From Roseibium aggregatum (lineage in GTDB: Bacteria; Pseudomonadota; Alphaproteobacteria; Rhizobiales; Stappiaceae): DNA of 64,000 nt. This document shows, piece by piece, positions 9,048 to 19,745 of this stretch (positions within the stretch are counted from its first letter, which is position 1; each line of letters begins with the position of its first letter). Made by a program: the position numbers and the translations under genes. Below the pieces are notes generated by a model that was not told the origin of the DNA, ran no database searches, and was given only the letters and a program-made list of their open reading frames with translations. The stretch is from NCBI RefSeq assembly GCF_017309185.1, contig NZ_JAEKJZ010000001.1, positions 2,604,001-2,668,000 of the forward strand, read 5' to 3'.

Positions 9048-9153
9048 GATGCAGCCGCCTCGGGGTACGGGTAATCCGCCGGAAAAAGCGCGGTGTCGCT
9101 AGTTACTCAGATTTTATCCCCGCTGTCTTCCTCCAGGCTTAACCGCCGTCTTT

Positions 9154-10455
9154 TCACCTTTCGCTGCGCAGCTTGCTCCAATATTCCAGCCGTTTGCGCA
9201 ACTCGCGTTCAAAACCGCGTTGCGGCGGATCGTAATAGGTCCGACGGGTCATCTGCTCCGGAAAATAATCCTGTCCGGAAAACCCGTCCGGAGCGTCATG
9301 ATCGTACTGATAGCCGGAGCCGTACCCCTCCTCCTTCATCAGCTTGGTCGGGGCGTTCAAAATATGCTTCGGCGGCAGCAGCGACCCACTGGATTTGGCA
9401 TCCCGCATGGCAGCCTTGTAAGCCACGTAGGCACCATTGGATTTCGGGGCGGTCGCCAGATAAATAACTGTTTGCGCAAGCGCCAGCTCGCCTTCCGGCG
9501 ATCCCAGCATCTGGTAGGCGTCGCGGGACGCATTCGCCTGAACCAGAGCATTCGGGTCGGCAAGACCGATATCCTCCACCGCCATGCGGATCAGCCTGCG
9601 CGCGAGAAACATCGGGTCCTCGCCACCGTCGAGCATGCGGCAGAACCAGTAGAGTGCCGCATCCGGATCGGAGCCGCGAACGGACTTGTGAAGCGCCGAA
9701 ATCAGATTGTAATGCCCGTCGGCGCTTTTGTCGTAGATTGGCGCCCGACGCTGCACGATGTCCTGCAGGCGTTGCGCATCGAAAATTTCGCCCTCATCCG
9801 CCGCCCGCCAGATATCTTCCGCCAGCGTCAACGCGGACCGGCCATCGCCGTCCGCCATGCGGATCAAGACCTGCCGGGCTTCCGCGTCCAGAGGCAGAGC
9901 CTTTTCTTCCAGTTTCTCGGCCCGGGCCAGAAGCTGGTCAACCGCGTCCTGAGACAGCGATTGAAACGTCATCACGTGGGACCGGGACAAGAGCGCCGCG
10001 TTCAGCTCGAACGAGGGATTTTCGGTGGTCGCCCCGACAAGCGTGATCGTGCCGTCTTCCATGACGGGCAGAAAGCTGTCCTGCTGCGCACGGTTGAACC
10101 GGTGGATCTCATCGACGAAAAGCAAGGTTGCCCGGCCGCCCATGCGTCTTGCCCGGGCCGCCTCAAAAACCTTCTTCAGCTCGGCAACCCCGGAGAAAAT
10201 CGCCGAGATCTGTTCGAAAGCCAGATCGGTCTCGTTGGCAAGCAGGCGGGCGATCGTCGTCTTGCCCGTTCCAGGCGGCCCCCAGAAGATCAGGGATCCC
10301 AGGCTGCGGGTCTTCAGCATTCGCGACAGGGTCCCGTCCGGGCCAAGCAGATGGTCCTGACCGACGACATCGCCCAGACGGGTCGGGCGCATCCGGTCAG
10401 CCAACGGCCGGGGCCCGGTCTGCGTCAAACCCGACGCTTCGAACAGATCGCTCAC
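9154..10455 (-). CDS. rarA: Replication-associated recombination protein A (AAA+ ATPase)
   Basis: RarA/MgsA is a clamp-loader-like AAA+ ATPase that acts at stalled replication forks. The 433-residue protein has Walker A GPPGTGKT (residues 59-66), Walker B FVDEIHRFNRAQQD, sensor TTENPSFELN, and the C-terminal tetramerisation region with the family motifs LPPKHILNAPTKLMKEEGYG and YDHDAPDGFSGQDYFPE. Length is typical. It starts eight bases after the stop of the upstream protease gene, so the two are probably co-transcribed and translationally coupled. Confidence 0.96.
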   Translation of the reverse strand: MSDLFEASGLTQTGPRPLADRMRPTRLGDVVGQDHLLGPDGTLSRMLKTRSLGSLIFWGPPGTGKTTIARLLANETDLAFEQISAIFSGVAELKKVFEAARARRMGGRATLLFVDEIHRFNRAQQDSFLPVMEDGTITLVGATTENPSFELNAALLSRSHVMTFQSLSQDAVDQLLARAEKLEEKALPLDAEARQVLIRMADGDGRSALTLAEDIWRAADEGEIFDAQRLQDIVQRRAPIYDKSADGHYNLISALHKSVRGSDPDAALYWFCRMLDGGEDPMFLARRLIRMAVEDIGLADPNALVQANASRDAYQMLGSPEGELALAQTVIYLATAPKSNGAYVAYKAAMRDAKSSGSLLPPKHILNAPTKLMKEEGYGSGYQYDHDAPDGFSGQDYFPEQMTRRTYYDPPQRGFERELRKRLEYWSKLRSER

Positions 10456-10463
10456 CGGCCCCG

Positions 10464-11924
10464 TTACCCGCGCAAGGTGATCTGGGAAACCTTGCCGTCC
10501 CGCTCGATATCGAGCTGCCAGACGCGCGGAGGCGTCTTGGTGATCGTTTCCAGCATCCGGGTTGTCTCAATCGGGGTCCGGTTGACAGACCGCACGATGT
10601 CGCCCGTCCGCAACCCGACACGGTCGGCGGTGCTGCCCCGGTCGACCTCGGCGATGGCAACGCCCTCAAACACGCCTTCGACGCCGAGTTCCTCCGCGAC
10701 CGCCGGAGAAAGGTTCATCACCGTCGCCCCCTCGAAGGGCGAGTAAGCCCGCATTTCCCTCGTATCCCGGGGCACGGTCTCGGGAGCCGGTTCCAGAGCC
10801 ACCTGCAAGGAGACTTCCTTGCCCCCGCGCAGGATCCGGAATTCCGTCTTTTCACCGATCATCTTGGTGGCGAACCGGTATCCGAAGGAATTCGGATCGA
10901 GCACTTCCTTGCCATCGATCGCGACAACGAGATCGCTAACCTTCAGTCCGGCGCCCTGAGCCGGGGAGCCGTCGTAAACGGCGGTCACGAGAACCCCGCG
11001 CGGCCGCTCCAGGCTGAGCGCTTCCGCAATCTCGGCATTGACCGTCTGCACAGTCGCCCCAAGCCACGGCCGCTGCACCTTGCCGCCATGGTCGGCCGCC
11101 TTTGCAACAAAGCGCGCCATATGCGCTGGGATAGCGAAGCCAATGCCGTTGGATCCTCCGGACCGCGAAAAGATCGCCGTGTTGATGCCCACAAGCTTGC
11201 CGGTCATGTCGACGAGCGCGCCGCCGGAATTGCCCGGATTGATCGCCGCATCCGTCTGGATGAAGAACTGAAAATCGGTGACCCCGACCTGGGTGCGCGC
11301 CGTGGCGGACACGATCCCCTGGGTCACGGTCTGACCGACGCCGAACGGGTTGCCGATGGCAAGCACGATGTCCCCGACCTCAAGACTGTCTGAATCCGCG
11401 AAAGCGGTATGTTCGAACGGCCCTTTGTCGCGGATTTTCAAAACCGCCAGATCTGTCCGCTCGTCCATGAGCACGATATCCGCGTCGTACTCGCGCCGGT
11501 CGTTCAGCGCGACGCGAACTTCATCCGCATCCTTGATGACATGGTGATTGGTGATCACTGTACCGTCCGCGGAAATGATCACCCCGGACCCAAGCGAGGA
11601 CTCAACACGCCGACGCGGCCGGTCGAAACCACCGCCGGGTTGGCCGAAAAAGCGGCGGAAGAACGGATCGTCGAAAAACGGCGATACACGCTGGCGCTGC
11701 ACAACCTTACGGCTGGCATAGACATTGACGACCGCCGGCGCGACCGCCTTGACAATCGGCGCAAAGGACAACTTGATCTGCGCTTCCGTTTCGGGAACAA
11801 GCCTCAGGTCTTCCGCGGACGGCTGAACCGCTTGGGCCGTTGCAGCCACCGTCCAGAGCGTGCAGAGACCGGCCAGAGCCGCGCGAATAAATAGATCTGT
11901 CTTGCCAGTTCGTGCCAGGCGCAT
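10464..11924 (-). CDS. Do-family periplasmic serine protease (DegP/DegQ type)
   Basis: A HtrA/Deg protease for misfolded periplasmic proteins. With the start at the ATG preceded by AGAGGG, the 486-residue product begins with a signal peptide (about 1-32, cut near TAQA). The trypsin-like domain follows with His128 (TNHHVI), Asp158 (ERTDLAV) and Ser233 (NPGNSGGA), then two PDZ domains, from about 270 and 385. A frame extension to 12191 crosses the upstream chemoreceptor 3' end and terminator and is unlikely to be coding. It is followed eight bases later by rarA. Confidence 0.95.
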   Translation of the reverse strand: MRLARTGKTDLFIRAALAGLCTLWTVAATAQAVQPSAEDLRLVPETEAQIKLSFAPIVKAVAPAVVNVYASRKVVQRQRVSPFFDDPFFRRFFGQPGGGFDRPRRRVESSLGSGVIISADGTVITNHHVIKDADEVRVALNDRREYDADIVLMDERTDLAVLKIRDKGPFEHTAFADSDSLEVGDIVLAIGNPFGVGQTVTQGIVSATARTQVGVTDFQFFIQTDAAINPGNSGGALVDMTGKLVGINTAIFSRSGGSNGIGFAIPAHMARFVAKAADHGGKVQRPWLGATVQTVNAEIAEALSLERPRGVLVTAVYDGSPAQGAGLKVSDLVVAIDGKEVLDPNSFGYRFATKMIGEKTEFRILRGGKEVSLQVALEPAPETVPRDTREMRAYSPFEGATVMNLSPAVAEELGVEGVFEGVAIAEVDRGSTADRVGLRTGDIVRSVNRTPIETTRMLETITKTPPRVWQLDIERDGKVSQITLRG

Positions 11925-12002
11925 TGCCAGAACCCTCTTTTCCGAATCTTCGTTCCAGTCTGCCGATACATGGCAGATAGGGAGGAAAAGAGGCAAACAC
12001 AA

Positions 12003-12033
12003 AAGCAAAAAGCCACCGAACGGGCGGCGGCTT
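12003..12033 (-). terminator. Intrinsic terminator of the chemoreceptor gene
   Basis: Read on the minus strand just after the chemoreceptor stop: AAGCCGCC, an eight-base loop and GGTGGCTT (one G-U pair), followed by TTTGCTTTTG. The stem and the T-rich tail fit a Rho-independent terminator that separates the chemoreceptor from the protease gene. Confidence 0.75.
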
Positions 12034-12057
12034 CTGGCTCTTTTCTGTTGCGCCGCT

Positions 12058-14235
12058 TTATGCGGAGCGGATCTGGTCGAGAAAGCCGCGCATTTCCCTG
12101 TCCAGATGCTCCGCGTCCGTCGCCATGTTGGCGGCTTGATCGGAAAAATCCTGCGCCGCGGAATTTGCGTCGCTCGACAAAGAAGAAACATTGCGAATGT
12201 CTTCGGTCACCTTGGATGTGCCTCCCGCAGCCCGCTGCGTGTTTTCGGCAATCCCCTGGGTCGCGTAGCTTTGCTCCGTTACCGCGGCCGAAACCTCGCT
12301 GACCGACTTGGTGATCTCGTCGATGGTCTTCTGAATGTCTCCGATCGCGTCGACGGCTTCGTCGGTGGCACCCCGGATCGCATCGATCTGCTGCTGAATT
12401 TCGCCCGTGGCCTTGCCGGTCTGGGAAGCCAGTTCCTTGACCTCGGAAGCGACGACGGCAAACCCCTTGCCGGCTTCGCCCGCGCGCGCCGCCTCGATCG
12501 TGGCATTCAGCGCCAGAAGGTTTGTCTGATCCGCGATGTCGCTGATCAAGGTTACGACCTCGCCGATCCTGTTCGCGGCCTCGGCCAGCGATTTGACGGT
12601 CTGGTTGGTGGACTCCGCCCTTTTTGTGGCGGCCGACGCCACTTCGGAAGAACGTTCGATCAAAGTCGATATTTCCTGAATGGAGCTCGAAAGCTGATCG
12701 GAGGCCGCCGCAATGGATTCCACCTCGGCAAGAGTGGTTTCCGACATGGCCGCGGCGTTCACGGAGGTTTCGCCGGCAGTGTCGGTCATGCTGCGCATCT
12801 TTTCGGCGGACTCGCGCAAGGAAGCCGCCGAATGGGCAACCTTGTCAACGACCGTGCCGACCGTTGCCTCAAACTCGCCGGCAAGGCTTGAAAGCATTTC
12901 CTTGCGCTGTTCGGCCTGATGGCGTGCCGCGTCGGCTTCTTCCGCCGCACGGCGTTCGTTGTCCTCCGCCGCGTTCTGACGGATCTGAAGGACAGCGCGG
13001 CCGATGTCGCCGATTTCGTCCTTGCGGCTCGCGGCCTTGATGCTGGTCGCCAGATCGCCTGCGGCAATCGCATTCAGGGCACCGACCATGGTCGACAGAG
13101 GTCCGGTGATCGAGCGGGAAAAGACCAGGGCGATGACCGCGGCAACGGCAATCGTTGCCAAAGACCAGAGGAACATCTGGTTACGCATGTTGGTCACGGC
13201 CGCCAGGGTCTCTTCAACGCTTTTTTCCGCGACGATGGCCCAATTGTGGCCAAGAAACTTAAACGGCCGCGCCACCATGAGATCCGCAACACCGTCTTCC
13301 CCCGTCACGATTTCAGCCGTTTCAGCACCTTCCGCTGCCGCCAGGGCCGGCTTCGCTCCGGTATGCGCAACAAGCGCTGTTGGCGCGTCCGACAACGGCA
13401 AATCGGTCAAGAGGCGCCCGTCCCCGTCGATCATGTAAACCTGACCGGTGTCGCCGAGGTTTTCTCGGCTGGCGGCAACCTGGTTCAGAAACGAGGACCC
13501 GAGCCGGATCATGGCAACACCGCCCAGGGAAACCGAACCGAATGAATTGATGTAAACCGGAGAAGCAAGAAACAGGGATCCTTCTTCTCCGGCCGGTCCG
13601 AAGGGCTCAAACACGCTGGAGACCACCTGCCCCTCCTCAAGTTTCAGTGCGGACCTGAAGGTGGCTTCGAACCCCGTACCATCGACGGAATCACCCTCGC
13701 CGATCCTTTGCAGGAACTCATTTCCCTTCGTCACCGAATAAAGAACGAGGCCATCCGGCCCGATCAGATAGAGATCGGCATAGCCCCCGTTTTTCCAGAC
13801 GTTGTAAAAGCCCTGGTGCGCTTCCGCATGCCGCCAGGCGTACATAGTTTTTTGTTTTTCCCCGGTCAGCTTGGCGCGTTCTTCAGCCGACTGAGGCGAC
13901 TGGAAGAAACTGAAGATCTCATCCTTTTCCGAAGACAGGTTCTGTGTCGCGTTCGTGAGATTGCTCAAAGGCTCTCCGACACTTGAGGCCAGATTGATTG
14001 TCTCGACCTCTGCGGCGCGCAACTTGCTCTTCAATAGAGCGGATCTGGCGGCGATCACCATTGCCAATTCCGCTTTGCCGGCCTTTTGCAGGCCGTCGCG
14101 GCCAGACATGTAGCCGATGAAACCGACTGCCGTACAGGCGGCGACCGTAATGACGATCATCAAAGCCGGAATAACAAAGGAAAGGCGGAGCGAAGTCGAA
14201 ATCTTCTTGTCGCCGGATTTCTTTTTGCCAGTCAA
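12058..14235 (-). CDS. Methyl-accepting chemotaxis protein
   Basis: A 725-residue transmembrane chemoreceptor. It has an N-terminal membrane helix (about 18-42), a large periplasmic sensor region of Cache type (to about 350, with PDGLVLYS and GQVYMIDGDGRLL), a second membrane helix, a HAMP domain (about 375-430, RSITGPLSTMVGAL) and a cytoplasmic signalling domain with the conserved hairpin tip (AARAGEAGKGFAVVASEVKELA). The ligand is unknown. The last residues lack a CheR-docking pentapeptide. It is flanked by terminators on both sides and is probably monocistronic. Confidence 0.95.
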   Translation of the reverse strand: MTGKKKSGDKKISTSLRLSFVIPALMIVITVAACTAVGFIGYMSGRDGLQKAGKAELAMVIAARSALLKSKLRAAEVETINLASSVGEPLSNLTNATQNLSSEKDEIFSFFQSPQSAEERAKLTGEKQKTMYAWRHAEAHQGFYNVWKNGGYADLYLIGPDGLVLYSVTKGNEFLQRIGEGDSVDGTGFEATFRSALKLEEGQVVSSVFEPFGPAGEEGSLFLASPVYINSFGSVSLGGVAMIRLGSSFLNQVAASRENLGDTGQVYMIDGDGRLLTDLPLSDAPTALVAHTGAKPALAAAEGAETAEIVTGEDGVADLMVARPFKFLGHNWAIVAEKSVEETLAAVTNMRNQMFLWSLATIAVAAVIALVFSRSITGPLSTMVGALNAIAAGDLATSIKAASRKDEIGDIGRAVLQIRQNAAEDNERRAAEEADAARHQAEQRKEMLSSLAGEFEATVGTVVDKVAHSAASLRESAEKMRSMTDTAGETSVNAAAMSETTLAEVESIAAASDQLSSSIQEISTLIERSSEVASAATKRAESTNQTVKSLAEAANRIGEVVTLISDIADQTNLLALNATIEAARAGEAGKGFAVVASEVKELASQTGKATGEIQQQIDAIRGATDEAVDAIGDIQKTIDEITKSVSEVSAAVTEQSYATQGIAENTQRAAGGTSKVTEDIRNVSSLSSDANSAAQDFSDQAANMATDAEHLDREMRGFLDQIRSA

Positions 14236-14351
14236 AGCGGACCCCCTAACATCAGTTGCATCTCTTGCATGCCACTAGGAATGATAGGTGTCCTTCCTTA
14301 AATCATTGATAATTTAGACAATAGTTATCTCGAGTTTCAGTCCGGAAGCGT

Positions 14352-14380
14352 AAAAAAAAGGCGGGCTCAAACTGCCCGCC
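14352..14380 (-). terminator. Terminator at the end of the ribosomal super-cluster (after rplQ)
   Basis: A perfect seven-base stem GGCGGGC/GCCCGCC with a seven-base loop, followed on the minus strand by eight T residues (14352-14359). It lies 29 bases after the rplQ stop and is the strongest intrinsic terminator in the window. Confidence 0.93.
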
Positions 14381-14408
14381 TTTTCCTGAAATCCTGCATC
14401 GCGCTGAC

Positions 14409-14834
14409 TTACGCAGCGTCTTCCGATGCTTCTTCCGCTTCCACGCGTGCGCGGTCTTCCGCTCCCCGGGCTTCCGGATCGCGGTCGACGAGTTCGATCA
14501 CCGCCAGCGGCGCGTTGTCACCGTACCGGAACCCGGCCTTGAGTACACGGGAATAACCGCCGTTGCGCTCCTTGTAACGCTCGCCGAGCGTGTCAAAAAG
14601 CTTGGCGACCATGGCCGTGTCGCGAATCTGCGAAATGGCCTGACGGCGTGCATGAAGATCGCCGCGCTTGCCCAACGTAATGAGCTTGTCGATGATCGGC
14701 TTCATTTCTTTAGCTTTCGGCAGGGTCGTGACGATCTGTTCGTGTTTGATCAGCGACGCTGCCATGTTCGCGAACATCGCCTTGCGGTGGCTGGATGTCC
14801 GGTTGAGCTTGCGGCCGGATTTACCGTGGCGCAT
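14409..14834 (-). CDS. rplQ: 50S ribosomal protein L17
   Basis: A 141-residue protein that begins [20 protein letters not shown], the L17 signature, and continues with the INRT-like core and the [10 protein letters not shown](F)RYGDNAPLA region. The acidic C-terminal tail (SEDAA) is common in alphaproteobacterial L17. L17 binds domain III/VI of 23S rRNA near the exit tunnel. It is the last gene of the alpha operon, downstream of rpoA, and is followed by a strong terminator. Confidence 0.98.
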   Translation of the reverse strand: MRHGKSGRKLNRTSSHRKAMFANMAASLIKHEQIVTTLPKAKEMKPIIDKLITLGKRGDLHARRQAISQIRDTAMVAKLFDTLGERYKERNGGYSRVLKAGFRYGDNAPLAVIELVDRDPEARGAEDRARVEAEEASEDAA

Positions 14835-14920
14835 GGCCCTCTCCTTTTTCTTTCAGGCAGTCTGCTCGTTATCCTTCAACAGCACTTGCCCGGTTGATCC
14901 AACAAGGACGCGTACGCCCC

Positions 14921-15943
14921 TTAATACTGATGATCTTCGTAGCGCTTGGCGAGATCGTCGATGTTCTCAGGCGGCCAATTGGCAACCTCCATGCCAAGAT
15001 GGAGACCCATCTGGGCAAGAACTTCCTTGATCTCGTTGAGCGACTTGCGGCCGAAATTCGGCGTGCGCAGCATTTCCGCTTCGGTCTTCTGAATGAGATC
15101 GCCAATATACACGATATTGTCGTTCTTCAGGCAGTTCGCGGAGCGGACGGAAAGTTCCAGCTCGTCGACCTTCTTCAGAAGCGCCGGGTTGAACGCCAGT
15201 TCCGGGACAGTGTCCTCGGCAACTTCGCGCTGCGGCTCTTCGAAATTAACGAAGATCGAAAGCTGATCCTGCAGAATGCGTGCGGCAAAGGCCACGGCGT
15301 CATCCGGCTTCACCGATCCGTCGGTTTCGACGGTCAGTGTCAGCTTGTCGTAGTCGAGAACCTGTCCTTCACGGGTGTTTTCCACCTTGTAGGACACCTT
15401 CTTGACCGGCGAATACAGGCTGTCGACCGGAATGAGACCGATGGGGGCGTCTTCCGGACGGTTCCGGTCGGAAGAATGGTAACCCTTGCCGGTGTTGACG
15501 GTGAACTCCATGCGGATTTCGGCGCCTTCGTCCAACGTGCAAAGCACAAGATCCGGGTTGAGCACTTCCACATCGCCGACAGTCTGAATGTCTCCGGCGG
15601 TCACGACACCAGGACCCTGTTTGCGCACAACCATGCGCTTGGGGCCCTCGCCTTCCATGCGGATGGCGATTTCCTTGATGTTAAGAACAATGTCGGTGAC
15701 ATCTTCGCGCACGCCCGGGATCGACGAAAACTCGTGCAGCACGCCATCGATCTGAACGGCGGTGACGGCAGCCCCCTGCAGAGAGGACAGAAGAATGCGG
15801 CGCAGCGCATTCCCCAGGGTCAAACCGTAGCCACGCTCGAGCGGCTCGGCAACGACTGTTGCCAAGAAGCGCGGGTCGTCGCCCGGCTTGATCTCGAGTT
15901 TGGTCGGCTTGATCAGTTCCTGCCAGTTTTTTTGAATGGTCAC
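14921..15943 (-). CDS. rpoA: DNA-directed RNA polymerase alpha subunit
   Basis: A 340-residue alpha subunit that nucleates RNA polymerase assembly and contacts UP elements and activators. The N-terminal dimerisation domain shows [14 protein letters not shown] (about residues 37-50); the C-terminal domain after a linker at about 235-250 carries [12 protein letters not shown] and [14 protein letters not shown], holding the DNA-binding helix-hairpin elements. Length and motifs are standard. It lies between rpsK and rplQ as in most bacteria. Confidence 0.99.
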   Translation of the reverse strand: MTIQKNWQELIKPTKLEIKPGDDPRFLATVVAEPLERGYGLTLGNALRRILLSSLQGAAVTAVQIDGVLHEFSSIPGVREDVTDIVLNIKEIAIRMEGEGPKRMVVRKQGPGVVTAGDIQTVGDVEVLNPDLVLCTLDEGAEIRMEFTVNTGKGYHSSDRNRPEDAPIGLIPVDSLYSPVKKVSYKVENTREGQVLDYDKLTLTVETDGSVKPDDAVAFAARILQDQLSIFVNFEEPQREVAEDTVPELAFNPALLKKVDELELSVRSANCLKNDNIVYIGDLIQKTEAEMLRTPNFGRKSLNEIKEVLAQMGLHLGMEVANWPPENIDDLAKRYEDHQY

Positions 15944-16032
15944 GTTTGCGTCCCTTCGGCTATCCCGCCCGGCTCTTCAGGCCAGGCTATTCTTTGCCAT
16001 TTGGAGAAACAGGTACCTAAAGCTGGAAAGCC

Positions 16033-16422
16033 TTAGACGCGGCGGCGCTTGCGCGGACGGCAGCCATTGTGCGGAATCGGCGTCACGTCGCGGATCGACG
16101 TGATAAGGAAACCGGCAGCCTGCAAGGCGCGCAAAGCGGATTCACGGCCTGAACCCGGACCACGGACTTCAACTTCCAGAGTGCGCATGCCATGTTCCGC
16201 CGCTTTCTTTGCAGCGTCCTCGGCAGCAACCTGAGCGGCATACGGGGTCGACTTTCGAGACCCCTTGAAACCGAGCGCGCCGGCCGACGACCAGGAGATC
16301 GCGTTGCCCTGCGCATCGGTGATCGTAATCATGGTGTTGTTGAACGTGGAGTTCACATGCGCAACACCGGAGGAGATGTTCTTGCGCTCACGGCGACGCA
16401 CGCGAGTCGTGTCTTTTGCCAT
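16033..16422 (-). CDS. rpsK: 30S ribosomal protein S11
   Basis: A 129-residue S11 with the conserved [14 protein letters not shown] and [14 protein letters not shown] segments and the basic C-terminal [15 protein letters not shown] tail. S11 lines the mRNA exit of the 30S platform. It lies between rpsM and rpoA in the alpha operon and has the normal length. Confidence 0.99.
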   Translation of the reverse strand: MAKDTTRVRRRERKNISSGVAHVNSTFNNTMITITDAQGNAISWSSAGALGFKGSRKSTPYAAQVAAEDAAKKAAEHGMRTLEVEVRGPGSGRESALRALQAAGFLITSIRDVTPIPHNGCRPRKRRRV

Positions 16423-16493
16423 TCTCTTATCCTTTTTTTGATCTCGTCACTGCCGTAATGCCGGCAGCTCCACCACCAATCGCCAAATGTTGA

Positions 16494-16862
16494 TTACTTC
16501 TTCTTGCCCGCGATCGGTTTCGCCGGACCCTTGCGGGTACGTGCGTTCGTATGCGTCCGCTGACCGCGAACCGGGAGGCCACGGCGGTGACGCAGGCCGC
16601 GATAGCAGCCCAGGTCCATCAGACGTTTGATGTTCATTGCAGTTTCGCGGCGAAGATCGCCTTCCACGAGGTAGTCGCGGTCGATGGTTTCGCGAATCTG
16701 CAGAACTTCCGAATCGGAAAGCTCATTCACACGGCGCGCCGGCTCGATATTCACCTTTTCGATGATTTCCTGAGCGAATTTGGGGCCAATGCCGTGAATG
16801 TACTGAAGCGCGATAACAACGCGCTTGTTCGTCGGGATGTTAACGCCAGCAATACGTGCCAC
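16494..16862 (-). CDS. rpsM: 30S ribosomal protein S13
   Basis: A 122-residue S13 of the 30S head that contacts P-site tRNA and the 50S subunit. I choose a GTG start (product [15 protein letters not shown]), six bases after GGAG; it reproduces the typical family N terminus and length. A further in-frame ATG four codons upstream would overlap that ribosome-binding site. Helix-two-turn-helix core and basic tail ([11 protein letters not shown]) are present. Confidence 0.97.
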   Translation of the reverse strand: MARIAGVNIPTNKRVVIALQYIHGIGPKFAQEIIEKVNIEPARRVNELSDSEVLQIRETIDRDYLVEGDLRRETAMNIKRLMDLGCYRGLRHRRGLPVRGQRTHTNARTRKGPAKPIAGKKK

Positions 16863-17043
16863 GTCTATCTCCATGGTAAGCGGCTGTGCGCAAAGCACTG
16901 GCCGCAGTGGGTAAATCCCGCGTCCGGTGGAGGCCGGCCCTTGCGGGGTACGAAAATGCCGGGGGAACCCCGGCACAGAGAATGCCGGTCCCACTTTCAT
17001 GGAACCGGCTCAACTGTAAGGTAGAGCGCGTCGTTTAACGGTT

Positions 17044-17640
17044 CTAAACCTTTTCGTCAAGTCCTTGCAGAACAGAATCGATCGCCGCGGTCACTTCTTC
17101 GATGGACTGCATTCCGTCTACCACCGTAAGAAGGCCGGTCTTCTCGTAATACGGAACGACAACAGCGGTATCGCGATTATATGCTTCAAGCCGGTCCTTG
17201 AACACTTCCGGGTCATCGTCCTTGCGCACCGGTTGACCGGCAGCCTTCGCGTCTTCGGCGCGCTTGATGATGCGGTCGACGAGCTTGGTCTGGTCGACCC
17301 GAAGCTCAATGACCGCATCCAGCTTCAGGTTGCCCTGATCGAGCATCCCATCCAACGCTTCGGCCTGAGCGATGGTGCGCGGGAAACCGTCCAGTATGAA
17401 ACCGTTCCTCGCGTCATCCTCGGCGATCCGGTCGCGAATGATACCGACAACGATTTCGTCGGAAACAAGACCGCCTGCATCCATTACCGCCTTAGCCTGG
17501 AGACCGATCGGAGTTTCCGCGGCAACGGCAGCACGCAGCATGTCGCCGGTGGAAAGCTGCGGAATGGAGTATTTCTCAACGAGGTGGGCCGCTTGCGTTC
17601 CCTTCCCCGCCCCCGGCGGTCCTACCAGAATAAGCCTCAT
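17044..17640 (-). CDS. adk: Adenylate kinase (short-lid form)
   Basis: Catalyses ATP + AMP to 2 ADP. The 198-residue enzyme has the P-loop [11 protein letters not shown] (residues 7-17), the AMP-site motif [10 protein letters not shown], and [13 protein letters not shown]. The lid is short: between [11 protein letters not shown] and the [10 protein letters not shown] segment there is no zinc-finger lid, as in other alphaproteobacterial adenylate kinases. It overlaps the stop of secY by four bases (ATGA), which points to translational coupling inside the spc operon. Confidence 0.98.
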   Translation of the reverse strand: MRLILVGPPGAGKGTQAAHLVEKYSIPQLSTGDMLRAAVAAETPIGLQAKAVMDAGGLVSDEIVVGIIRDRIAEDDARNGFILDGFPRTIAQAEALDGMLDQGNLKLDAVIELRVDQTKLVDRIIKRAEDAKAAGQPVRKDDDPEVFKDRLEAYNRDTAVVVPYYEKTGLLTVVDGMQSIEEVTAAIDSVLQGLDEKV

Positions 17641-18968
17641 CGACGTCTCCCCCTGAGTTTCGCTTTTTTCACCAGCCCCTCATATTGATGCGCGAGCAGG
17701 TGTCCCTGTATTTGTGACACTGTATCCATTGTCACGCTCACGACAATAAGCAAAGAGGTGCCCCCGAAATAAAACGGAACGCCAGTCGCCGAAATAAGGA
17801 ATTCGGGTAATAGACAAACGATGGTGATGTAGATGGCGCCGACCACGGTGATACGCGTCAAAACGTGATCGATATACTGCGCTGTCCGCTCACCCGGACG
17901 AATACCCGGAATAAAACCGCCGTGTTTCTTGAGGTTGTCCGCCGTGTCGCTCGGATTGAACACAATGGCGGTATAAAAGAAACAGAAGAAGATGATCATC
18001 GCCGCGTAAAAGACCATATACAACGGCTGCCCGTGACCGAGCGCGGCGGTAATGTAAGTCAGCCACTCGTTTCCAGCGCCCTGACCGAAGCCGGCAACCG
18101 TTGCCGGAACCAGCAGAAGGGAGGAAGCGAAAATCGGCGGAATCACACCGGCGGTGTTCAGTTTCAACGGCAGGAATGAGGTATTTCCCTCAAACATGCG
18201 GTTGCCCATCTGACGCTTCGGATACTGGATCAGAAGACGCCGCTGCGCTCTTTCCATGAAGACGATGACGGCAATAACAACCACGGCCAGGATGATCACA
18301 GCAAGGATGATCCAGGTCGCAAGCGACCCCTGGCGGCCCAGCTCGAGGGTCTGCACGATCGCTGCGGGCAGGCCTGCGACGATCCCGGCAAAGATAATCA
18401 GCGATATCCCATTACCGATCCCGCGCGAGGTGATCTGCTCGCCGAGCCACATCAGGAACATGGTGCCGCCGACCAGCGTTATGACCGTGGACGCCCTGAA
18501 GAACCAGCCCGGATCGGTGACGACATTTGTCGCGCCTTCCAGACCGACCGCAATCCCGTACGCCTGGAAAGCCGCCAGAATAACGGTCCCGTAGCGGGTG
18601 TACTGGTTGATGACTTTCCGGCCCTGATCGCCTTCCTTCTTCATCTGCTCCAGAGACGGCACCACGGTCGTCATCAGCTGCATGATAATGGAGGCGGAAA
18701 TATACGGCATGATGCCGAGCGCAAAGATCGCCATGCGTTCGACGGCGCCGCCGGCGAACATGTTGAACATGCCGATGATGCCCGACTGGGCCTGGCCGAA
18801 GGCCTGCGCGAACGCTTCAGGGTTGATACCGGGCATCGGAATATAGGTGCCCAGTCGATAAACCAAAAGCGCCCCCAGTGTGAACCAGATGCGCTTTTTG
18901 AGTTCCTCAGCCTTGGCGAAAGCTGAAAAGTTTAGATTTGACGCCAGTTGCTCGGCGGCCGATGCCAT
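17637..18968 (-). CDS. secY: Protein translocase subunit SecY
   Basis: The 443-residue central channel of the Sec translocon in the inner membrane, with ten predicted membrane helices. Characteristic parts are the N-terminal [20 protein letters not shown], the plug/TM2 region [20 protein letters not shown], and the cytosolic C5 loop with [10 protein letters not shown]. It lies between rplO and adk, as in the spc operon of most bacteria. Confidence 0.99.
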   Translation of the reverse strand: MASAAEQLASNLNFSAFAKAEELKKRIWFTLGALLVYRLGTYIPMPGINPEAFAQAFGQAQSGIIGMFNMFAGGAVERMAIFALGIMPYISASIIMQLMTTVVPSLEQMKKEGDQGRKVINQYTRYGTVILAAFQAYGIAVGLEGATNVVTDPGWFFRASTVITLVGGTMFLMWLGEQITSRGIGNGISLIIFAGIVAGLPAAIVQTLELGRQGSLATWIILAVIILAVVVIAVIVFMERAQRRLLIQYPKRQMGNRMFEGNTSFLPLKLNTAGVIPPIFASSLLLVPATVAGFGQGAGNEWLTYITAALGHGQPLYMVFYAAMIIFFCFFYTAIVFNPSDTADNLKKHGGFIPGIRPGERTAQYIDHVLTRITVVGAIYITIVCLLPEFLISATGVPFYFGGTSLLIVVSVTMDTVSQIQGHLLAHQYEGLVKKAKLRGRRR

Positions 18969-19016
18969 GCCCTACTCCGGTCGTAGAATGCCCACAAAAG
19001 GGTGAAGCCCAGGCTG

Positions 19017-19499
19017 TTAAGCCTGAGCTCCCAAAACGGCGACCTTGCCGCCTGCTTTTTCGATCGCTTCAACGGCACCCTTGGAGGCACCTGCGACTTC
19101 GAAGGTCACTGCCGCGGTGATTTCACCGTTTGCGACAATACGCACACCGTCGCGAACCCGCTTGACGACACCGGCGGCCTTCAGAGCCTCCACGGTGACG
19201 GTCTCGGACGCGTTCAGCTTACCGGCGTCGATCGCCTTCTGAACGCGGCCAACGGACACGGTGTTGAAGTCCTTGGCGAAGATGTTCGTGAAACCGCGCT
19301 TCGGCAGACGGCGGTGAAGCGGCATCTGACCGCCTTCAAAGCCTTTGATCGCCACGCCGGAGCGGGACTTCTGTCCCTTGACGCCACGGCCGCCGGTCTT
19401 GCCTTTGCCGGATCCGATACCGCGACCAACGCGCATGCGCTCTTTCACGGCACCTTCGTTGTCACGAAGTTCGTTGAGCTTCATTTGTTTTCTCCTCAC
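19017..19499 (-). CDS. rplO: 50S ribosomal protein L15
   Basis: A 160-residue L15 with the glycine-rich N terminus ([26 protein letters not shown], quoted in part: [14 protein letters not shown]) and the [15 protein letters not shown] motif that winds through 23S rRNA. It sits between rpmD and secY. Length and context are normal. Confidence 0.98.
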   Translation of the reverse strand: MRRKQMKLNELRDNEGAVKERMRVGRGIGSGKGKTGGRGVKGQKSRSGVAIKGFEGGQMPLHRRLPKRGFTNIFAKDFNTVSVGRVQKAIDAGKLNASETVTVEALKAAGVVKRVRDGVRIVANGEITAAVTFEVAGASKGAVEAIEKAGGKVAVLGAQA

Positions 19500-19506
19500 C
19501 CCGTCC

Positions 19507-19704
19507 TTATGCGTTGTCTTCGACGACGCGAACGAGATGCTGGACCTTATTGATCATTCCGCGCACTTCCGGAGTGTCCTTCAGTGTGGAACGGCGGTGC
19601 ATCTTGTTCAGGCCAAGACCGACAAGCGTCGCGCGCTGGTCCTTCGGACGGCGCAGCGGGCTGCCGATCTGTTCGACCGTAACAGTCTTTTCTGAGTTCG
19701 CCAT
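19507..19704 (-). CDS. rpmD: 50S ribosomal protein L30
   Basis: A 65-residue L30, recognised by the [21 protein letters not shown]-terminal strand and the [13 protein letters not shown] motif. It begins 41 bases after the rpsE stop and ends seven bases before rplO, in standard spc order. Confidence 0.98.
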   Translation of the reverse strand: MANSEKTVTVEQIGSPLRRPKDQRATLVGLGLNKMHRRSTLKDTPEVRGMINKVQHLVRVVEDNA

Positions 19705-19745
19705 GGAACCTACCCTCTTTCAACTGGTGGCCGGAACCGCCGAGG

